A stretch of 10,024 nt of DNA from JBKJUK01 sp046590705 (lineage in GTDB: Bacteria > Acidobacteriota > Thermoanaerobaculia > Gp7-AA8), in the NCBI GenBank assembly GCA_046590705.1, contig JBKJUK010000350.1:1-10024 (forward strand), given 5' to 3'. How positions within the stretch are numbered: the stretch's first letter is position 1; each line of letters starts with the position of its first letter. Both the position numbers and the translations under genes were made by a program. Shown one piece after another: positions 1 to 4,098 of this stretch. Below the pieces are notes generated by a model. The model searched no databases. It was given only the letters and a program-made list of their open reading frames with translations, and was not told the origin of the DNA.

Positions 1-385
1 GAAGACCTGCCGCTTCGGCGGCCGCTTTGGCCACAGCGAGGGAAACGCCGAGAATCGCGTTCGCGCCGAGCTTGCCCTTGTTCGGCGAGCCGTCGAGCTG
101 ATTCATGAGCAGATCGATCATGGCCTGCTCGCGCGCATCCATCCCTTCGATTTCTTCGGCGATAGCGCCGTTCACATGTTCGACGGCGTCGAGTACGCCC
201 TTGCCCAGGTACCTTCCCTTATCGCCGTCGCGCAACTCCAGCGCCTCACGGGAACCAGTTGAAGCCCCCGACGGAACGGCAGCTCTTCCCATCGAGCCTG
301 AGTCGAGGACCACATCGACTTCAATGGTCGGATTTCCACGGGAATCGAGAATTTCACGAGCGAAAATTTCAGCGATCTTGAACAT
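1..385 (-). CDS. eno: Enolase, N-terminal part (truncated by window edge)
   Basis: Enolase (2-phospho-D-glycerate hydro-lyase) interconverts 2-phosphoglycerate and phosphoenolpyruvate in cytoplasmic glycolysis. Only the first 128 codons are present; the gene continues beyond base 1. The reverse-strand translation begins MFKIAEIFAREILDSRGNPT, the conserved enolase N-terminus. It then shows the mobile active-site loop PSGASTG (residues 38-44), the ELRDGD segment (50-55), and NKGKLGANAILGVSLA in the last third. The start is ATG at 385. Immediately before it is CAGGAC, a poor Shine-Dalgarno match lying too close, and TAAACT lies 6 bases upstream, so the mRNA may be leaderless. The gene is divergent from mtgA, and the shared upstream region is largely filled by a GAATGGAG-type hairpin repeat. 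Identity is secure; regulation is inferred. Confidence 0.97.
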   Translation of the reverse strand, partial: MFKIAEIFAREILDSRGNPTIEVDVVLDSGSMGRAAVPSGASTGSREALELRDGDKGRYLGKGVLDAVEHVNGAIAEEIEGMDAREQAMIDLLMNQLDGSPNKGKLGANAILGVSLAVAKAAAEAAGL

Positions 386-391
386 GTCCTG

Positions 392-397
392 AGTTTA
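392..397 (-). promoter_or_regulatory. Putative -10 element of eno, 6 bases before its ATG
   Basis: Read on the minus strand this is TAAACT followed by CAGGAC and the eno ATG. A TANNNT hexamer at this spacing puts the expected transcription start at or next to the A of the ATG. The -35 position would fall at the edge of the GAATGGAG repeat, and no TTGACA-like box is visible there. This is an inference from spacing and from the same arrangement at two other genes here. Confidence 0.45.
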
Positions 398-411
398 GTG
401 GAAAGGGTGAA

Positions 412-481
412 GAATGGAGAATGGAGAATGTTGAATGGAGAATGGAGAAATTCTTCATTCTCCATTCGGCATTCTCCATTC
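412..481. repeat. GAATGGAGAATG tandem and inverted repeat forming a long hairpin
   Basis: The 12-mer GAATGGAGAATG occurs at 412-423, 419-430 (overlapping) and 433-444. Its reverse complement CATTCTCCATTC occurs at 456-467 and 470-481. Bases 419-430 can pair with 470-481 and 433-444 with 456-467, with only a TT/GG mismatch between the two blocks, giving a stem of at least 24 pairs around a small loop. The repeat fills most of the gap between the divergent eno and mtgA genes and ends 3 bases before the mtgA ATG. It translates as an open frame (NGEWRMLNGEWR...), which lengthens the mtgA frame artificially. It has the look of a dispersed palindromic repeat; the copy number elsewhere cannot be seen from this window. 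Confidence 0.9.
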
Positions 482-484
482 GGT

Positions 485-1534
485 ATGCGCAAGCTCCTTT
501 TGCTGATCGTCTTCGTGGTCTTCGGATTCCTGCTTTACGGCTGGCTGACGTTTCCTGATGTGGGCGCTCTGGCCAGGGAGAATCCGAAGACCACGGCCTT
601 CATGGAGTTACGAGCGAGAGAGCTTCGTGCGAGAGGACTTCCCGACGGGTTGCAACAGACCTGGGTTCCTTACGCGAAGATCTCTCCCTATCTTCGGCGG
701 GGTGTGCTTGTGGCAGAAGATGATTCCTTCTATGACCACGACGGGGTCGACGTGCAAGGGCTCAAGGTTGCGCTGCGAAAAGATTGGGAGAAGAAGCAAC
801 TCTCTCACGGCGGCTCGACCATCACGCAGCAGCTGGCCAAAAATCTCTATCTCTCACCGTCCCGGAACCCTCTACGGAAGGTTCGGGAGTACCTGATCGC
901 GCGGCAGATGGAGAAGGAGCTTTCCAAGAAGCGGATTCTCGAGATTTACCTGAATGTGGTGGAGTTCGGGGAACGAGTGTACGGCGCGGAGGCGGCATCG
1001 CGATTCTACTTCGACAGGTCGGCAGCGTCGCTCAGCGCTCCTCAGGCCGCTCTGCTGGCCGGTTGTCTTCCGAATCCGCGCAAGATGAATCCCGGAAACC
1101 CTGACAAACGGCTGAAGTCACGGCAGAGGATGATTCTGTCGCGCATGAAGCGCTGGGGTTACCTCCTCGAGAAGCAGGTGCTGACCGAACCAGCCCGAAG
1201 GGCTGAGGCTACGCAACCAGCGGAAGACGTCGCGCCCGATGGGCAGGCAGTGACGATTACAAATACTTCGACCGAAGTCGTTCCACCGCCGAGCGATGAA
1301 GTCCCGACCGACACCAGCACCGAGACAGTCGAAGAAACTGCGCCTCCTGACCCCGTCACCACCACGACCTCCGAGCCTCCTCCCGAACCGGCAACAGTAC
1401 CGCCCCCGATGGCTTTTGTAGGGGCGCGCAGCAGCGCGTCCGTTACCTGGTCCGCTCGTCGGCTTGCCTGCCTCGTCAACTCGCGCTTCCGCGCACAGCG
1501 CATCCCGGCTCGCGGACTTACAATGCATGCATGA
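485..1534 (+). CDS. mtgA: Monofunctional peptidoglycan glycosyltransferase (GT51) with long C-terminal tail
   Basis: It polymerises lipid II into glycan strands at the outer face of the inner membrane. From ATG 485 the protein has 349 residues: a membrane anchor at about 3-20, then a GT51 domain at about 55-235. Visible GT51 motifs are AEDDSFYDHDG (77-87, catalytic Glu78), GGSTITQQLAKNLYL (109-123), RKVREYLIARQMEKELSKKR (131-150) and ILEIYLNVVEFG. There is no transpeptidase domain, which separates it from bifunctional PBPs. Usual MtgA proteins end near residue 240. Here a tail of about 110 residues follows, rich in Thr, Pro and Glu to about 309, and then Arg/Ala/Ser-rich sequence encoded partly by a palindromic repeat. 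The frame is open back to GTG 398, but those 29 codons lie mostly in the GAATGGAG repeat, so ATG 485, right before the hydrophobic anchor, is preferred. No Shine-Dalgarno sequence is visible. It overlaps the next gene by 4 bases. Confidence 0.92.
   Translation: MRKLLLLIVFVVFGFLLYGWLTFPDVGALARENPKTTAFMELRARELRARGLPDGLQQTWVPYAKISPYLRRGVLVAEDDSFYDHDGVDVQGLKVALRKDWEKKQLSHGGSTITQQLAKNLYLSPSRNPLRKVREYLIARQMEKELSKKRILEIYLNVVEFGERVYGAEAASRFYFDRSAASLSAPQAALLAGCLPNPRKMNPGNPDKRLKSRQRMILSRMKRWGYLLEKQVLTEPARRAEATQPAEDVAPDGQAVTITNTSTEVVPPPSDEVPTDTSTETVEETAPPDPVTTTTSEPPPEPATVPPPMAFVGARSSASVTWSARRLACLVNSRFRAQRIPARGLTMHA
1418..1446. repeat. GC-rich palindrome inside the mtgA 3' end
   Basis: GTAGGGGCGCGC (1418-1429) and GCGCGTCCGTTAC (1434-1446) form an imperfect inverted repeat around a 4-base loop. 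The core at 1426-1441 is the exact reverse complement of GGACGCGCTGCTGCGC at 6983-6998 downstream of uvrA, so these are two copies of one repeat in opposite orientations. Here it is read in frame as part of the mtgA tail (around residues 312-321). Confidence 0.7.
1519..1524 (+). promoter_or_regulatory. Putative internal -10 element, 6 bases before the ATG at 1531
   Basis: TACAAT is followed by GCATGC and then ATG 1531. It lies inside the 3' end of the mtgA frame. The spacing is identical to that at eno and the creatininase gene, suggesting a leaderless internal promoter for the exported protein and the genes after it. No -35 box is evident. Confidence 0.4.
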
Positions 1535-2127
1535 AACAGCGACTGGTACTTTTCGCTCTCGTTCTCTGCGCCACGATTCCCTCAGCATTCGCTTTCGATG
1601 GGGATCGTTCATCCTTCCTCATCCGGTCCTCCACGGCCAGCGAGCTTCGCGAGTCCGCGGCAACACGCTCACGCCTCACACGCGCGCTGCAAGCTGAACT
1701 CGCCCGCGCGGGTTTCGACGTAAACATCGACGACGTAAAGCGCGGCGCACGGCGGAGCAGAATTTTCGACTACATCATCGAGGTAGGTATCAGCGACTCC
1801 GCACGCACTCCCCTCGGCGGGGTGAGCGGTGGAACGCGAATCGGATCGGTAGGAGTCGCCACGGAGGTCTCCATGGTTCGCTCGGAAGTTGCCGCTGAGT
1901 TCAGGTTGTACGACGGCAAAACCGAGGAGCTCATCGATACGTTCGAACTCTCGGCAGAAGCTTCGGCGCCGGCGCTCACCGGACTTGGAGTGGGCGATCC
2001 ATACGGCTTCGTGTTCATTAACATTCCCTGGTTCTCGCGCGGCCCCTCGAGAGAGGCGACGCGGAGACTGGCCCGCGAGGCCGTGGAAGTCATCGCCGAC
2101 TCTTCGCAGGCAGCCCGACCGAAGTGA
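1531..2127 (+). CDS. Exported protein of unknown function
   Basis: I do not recognise this 198-residue protein. Its N-terminus is a clear Sec signal peptide: positively charged MKQR, a hydrophobic stretch LVLFALVLCATIPS, and an AFA cleavage motif near residue 21. There is no lipobox cysteine at the cleavage site, so a soluble periplasmic or outer-membrane-associated location is likely. The mature part begins with an Arg/Ala-rich, probably helical segment (about 35-60). It continues with alternating beta-like segments (IFDYIIEVGIS, VAAEFRLYDGKTEELIDTFELS) and a Gly-rich stretch (GGVSGGTRIGSVG), and ends in a helix (REATRRLAREAVEVIAD). This pattern loosely recalls CsgG/TolB-N-like envelope domains, but no diagnostic motif supports that. 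The ATG overlaps the mtgA stop as ATGA, and its own stop overlaps the methyltransferase start, so it is probably co-translated with both. An envelope role alongside MtgA is inference from context only. Confidence 0.85.
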   Translation: MKQRLVLFALVLCATIPSAFAFDGDRSSFLIRSSTASELRESAATRSRLTRALQAELARAGFDVNIDDVKRGARRSRIFDYIIEVGISDSARTPLGGVSGGTRIGSVGVATEVSMVRSEVAAEFRLYDGKTEELIDTFELSAEASAPALTGLGVGDPYGFVFINIPWFSRGPSREATRRLAREAVEVIADSSQAARPK

Positions 2128-3047
2128 TGAACGTCCGCTCCAGCCTGCGCGATCTGGCAGGTCGATTCAAAGACACTCCCGCCGCTGCGGAGGTCGCTGC
2201 GGCGTCAGCCTTCTGGGATGTGAAATCTGCGGAGCCGGAAGCGATCTACTGGACCGCTCAGCCGCAGGTTCGCGAGCATGTGAACCGGCAGATTACCGGG
2301 GTTCCCTGGCTGTGGCCGACCACTGCCTTGAAAGCGGGATGGGCCTACCGTCCTTTTCAGCGCGGCCTTTCCATAGGGTGCGGGACCGGCGCTCTGGAGA
2401 GGGATCTGCGCTTTCTGGGTGTCTGCGAATCGATGGAAGCATTCGATCTATCACCGCATTCGATCACGCAGGCCAGGAAAGAAGCGAAGAAAGAGAGGGT
2501 CAAGCACCTCAAGTATCGAGTGGCTGACTGCGACCGGTTGCAGCTGCCGCGGGATCGTTACGACGCCGCTTTCTTCCATCAGTCACTGCATCACATTTCA
2601 GATCCGGACCGCCTGCTCGATCAGGTGGCCCGTTCGCTGCGTGGGGGCCGCTTCCTCTACGTTGACGACTATGTGGGGCCGTCGCGCGACGAGTGGAACG
2701 ACTCGCATCTTGTACACGCCAGGGAAGTCTTCGCGAAGCTGCCGGATGAGGTGAAGATCAGAGAACTCAACGCGCCGCTGGACTGGGCCGACCCTTCTGA
2801 AATGATTCGTTCCAGCAGGATCAGGCCGGCCATCGAGGAACGTTTTGAACTGCTCCACTTCAAGCCGTACTGGGGAAACATTTTGTTTCCAATCTTCTGC
2901 GCCAGCGACGGCGCCAAGCTCCTGTCACCCGAATATCGCGGCCTGGTCGAGGAGTTGATCGAGAAAGAAGCGCAGCTCGCCAGCAGCGGAGCGTTAGGTG
3001 AGCCGCTCTTCGCTGTGATCGTAGCGCGCGGACGAGAAAGTGGATGA
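2127..3047 (+). CDS. Class I SAM-dependent methyltransferase
   Basis: This 306-residue cytoplasmic protein has a Rossmann-type methyltransferase core. Motif I is LSIGCGTGALERDL (81-94), with the glycine-rich SAM loop GCGTG. The acidic residue ending strand 2 is in EAFDLSP (about Asp107). Then come RVADCDRLQLP (131-141, the adenine-contacting Asp region) and DAAFFHQSLHHISDPDRLL (146-164), the strand 4 segment typical of Methyltransf_11/25 proteins. A helical C-terminal part with aromatic residues probably binds substrate, which the sequence does not identify. The ATG at 2127 shares a base with the upstream stop (TGATG), and a GTG 3 bases earlier is the alternative. The end overlaps cutA by 8 bases. 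With a signal-peptide protein and a cell-wall enzyme upstream, an envelope or small-molecule substrate is possible but unproven. Confidence 0.88.
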   Translation: MNVRSSLRDLAGRFKDTPAAAEVAAASAFWDVKSAEPEAIYWTAQPQVREHVNRQITGVPWLWPTTALKAGWAYRPFQRGLSIGCGTGALERDLRFLGVCESMEAFDLSPHSITQARKEAKKERVKHLKYRVADCDRLQLPRDRYDAAFFHQSLHHISDPDRLLDQVARSLRGGRFLYVDDYVGPSRDEWNDSHLVHAREVFAKLPDEVKIRELNAPLDWADPSEMIRSSRIRPAIEERFELLHFKPYWGNILFPIFCASDGAKLLSPEYRGLVEELIEKEAQLASSGALGEPLFAVIVARGRESG

Positions 3048-3366
3048 ACTGGTGGTGGTCATCACCACGGTCGGCCACGAAGCAGACGCAGGTCGCATTG
3101 CTCGAGCACTGGTAGAAAACAGACTCGCTGCCTGCGTGAACATCGTGCCCGGGGTTCGCTCCATCTACGCATGGGAGCAGCAGATCCACGATCAGCAGGA
3201 GCTGCTGCTGCTGATCAAGACGAGTGCCGCACGCGAACCGGAGCTGCGAGCAGCGCTACTCGAGATGCATCCCTACGAAACGCCGGAGTACGTCGTATTC
3301 GCGTCGGGTGACGTGGAAGCACGTTACGCCGAGTGGATACGCAACTCCACGACGCGTGGAGAGTAG
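3040..3366 (+). CDS. cutA: CutA1-type divalent-ion tolerance protein
   Basis: It has 108 residues, the normal CutA1 length, and is a small ferredoxin-like protein that forms trimers. In E. coli the locus was linked to copper tolerance, but the biochemical role remains uncertain. Family signatures are LAACVNIVPGVRSIYAWEQ (29-47), with the conserved Cys32 and Trp45, then ELLLLIKT (54-61) and the HPYETPE motif (77-83). The start is GTG 3040, which lies inside the methyltransferase reading frame (8-base overlap). A downstream ATG start would lose the conserved first strand DELVVVITT. The Shine-Dalgarno sequence is weak, which fits translational coupling. It is the last gene of the mtgA cluster, and REP palindromes begin 7 bases after its stop. 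Confidence 0.95.
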   Translation: MDELVVVITTVGHEADAGRIARALVENRLAACVNIVPGVRSIYAWEQQIHDQQELLLLIKTSAAREPELRAALLEMHPYETPEYVVFASGDVEARYAEWIRNSTTRGE

Positions 3367-3372
3367 GAGGGA

Positions 3373-3435
3373 GTGGAGCACAGCCCCGAGCCTGTGTGGC
3401 AATGACCGAGTGGAGCACAGGCAATCCTGCCTGTG
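3373..3435 (+). repeat. Two tandem REP units left of the RAYT gene
   Basis: Both units begin with GTGG, the GTRG-type head described for RAYT-linked REPs, followed by AGCACAG. The second unit is the better hairpin: CACAGGCA (3416-3423), loop ATCC, TGCCTGTG (3428-3435). The first is a diverged copy (CACAG...CTGTG, 3379-3396). They are 37 bases apart and start just after the cutA stop, so they could also fold at the 3' end of the operon mRNA. Confidence 0.9.
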
Positions 3436-3511
3436 ACGCCATGCACCTCATTCATATCCACAACCGGTAGAAAGGAATCGCCACCACCTCAGGTTCCATC
3501 AGAATGTTGCA

Positions 3512-4003
3512 GTGCCCTTCAGGCGGACAGCTGTATATCAAGTCACCGAAGTCTCGCGTAGAAATCTTCCCCACATGCAGCGAGATAATCAGACGTTCTT
3601 CGTCACTTTCTCATCAGCCCATCGGCGCGAGATTCCAGAGTCCGCTCGTGTCCGGGTGCTGGAATGCTACCTCTTCGGTAACGGCAAACAGTTCTCGCTT
3701 CATGCGGCAGTGGTGATGCCGGATCACGTGCACTTGCTGCTGACGCCTTTGGTGCAGGGAGGCGGTGAGACACCTTCCCTCAGTAGCATCCTTCGATCAA
3801 TCAAGGGAGTGTCGTCGAGACGGGTCAATCTGCTGTGGGGACGCAAAGGCGCGTTCTGGCAGGGAGAGTCGTTCGATCGAGTTCTTCGATCACACGAAAG
3901 CGTATCTGACGTCACAACCTACATCGTTAACAATCCTGTGAGGAAGGGACTCGTGAGTGCCTGGCAGGATTACAGGTGGACCTGGGTTGAGAACAGGCCT
4001 TGA
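3512..4003 (+). CDS. REP-associated tyrosine transposase (RAYT, Y1/HUH superfamily)
   Basis: RAYTs are single-strand DNA endonucleases related to IS200/IS605 TnpA and are thought to cut and spread REP sequences. The 163-residue frame shows the beta strand TFFVTFSS (about 28-35), the HUH metal site in VVMPDHVHLLL (about 67-77), FWQGESFDRVLRS (about 115-127), and the helix TYIVNNPVRKGLV (about 136-148), whose Tyr is the expected nucleophile. All key residues are present, so it could be active. The start is uncertain. GTG 3512 keeps an N-terminal segment ending in RRNLPH that resembles the N-terminus of some Y1 relatives. ATG 3575 would give 142 residues. Neither has a good Shine-Dalgarno sequence. 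It is flanked by REP palindromes in opposite orientation, which fits the family's biology. Confidence 0.9.
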   Translation: MPFRRTAVYQVTEVSRRNLPHMQRDNQTFFVTFSSAHRREIPESARVRVLECYLFGNGKQFSLHAAVVMPDHVHLLLTPLVQGGGETPSLSSILRSIKGVSSRRVNLLWGRKGAFWQGESFDRVLRSHESVSDVTTYIVNNPVRKGLVSAWQDYRWTWVENRP

Positions 4004-4019
4004 TGTTTCTGTCTCCCGT

Positions 4020-4045
4020 CACAGGCAGGATTGCCTGTGCTCCAC
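4020..4045 (-). repeat. REP unit right of the RAYT gene, inverted
   Basis: This is the exact reverse complement of the second left-hand unit, and identity extends 3 further bases inward (4017-4045 against 3410-3438). The hairpin is CACAGGCA/TGCCTGTG with loop GGAT, and the GTGG head faces outward toward uvrA. It lies 54 bases before the uvrA start codon. Confidence 0.92.
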
Positions 4046-4089
4046 ACTCACCCTGAAATCTACCAACACCCTTCCGAGTTAACGTCGCC

Positions 4090-4093
4090 GGAG
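4090..4093 (+). promoter_or_regulatory. Ribosome binding site of uvrA
   Basis: GGAG sits 5 bases before the ATG at 4099, a normal Shine-Dalgarno arrangement. A TAACGT hexamer at 4080-4085 could be a -10 element, but no -35 partner is evident. Confidence 0.6.
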
Positions 4094-4098
4094 AAAAC

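Larger units (their letters stand above)
3373..4045 (+). mobile_element. REP/RAYT module: transposase gene bracketed by inverted REP palindromes
   Basis: Two REP units in direct order lie to the left (3373-3396 and 3410-3435) and one in opposite orientation lies to the right (4020-4045), enclosing a REP-associated tyrosine transposase gene. Bases 3410-3438 and 4017-4045 are perfect reverse complements over 29 bases. RAYT genes flanked by their own REPs are an established arrangement in bacteria (BIME/REPtron organisation). The module sits between cutA and uvrA, and no target-site duplication was recognised. Confidence 0.85.

Noticed and set aside
398..484. 29-codon N-terminal extension of MtgA from GTG 398
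   Set aside because: Mostly made of the GAATGGAG repeat, while the hydrophobic anchor begins exactly at ATG 485. It is kept only as an alternative initiation hypothesis.
1118..1612. Minus-strand frames across the mtgA tail
   Set aside because: The overlapping sense frame has a coherent linker and a coupled downstream gene. The antisense frames are low-complexity Gly/Val/Arg products of the Thr/Pro-rich codons.
3373..3435. CRISPR-like spaced direct repeat
   Set aside because: Only two diverged units, each itself a palindrome with a GTGG head and an inverted partner across the RAYT gene; this fits REPs, not CRISPR.
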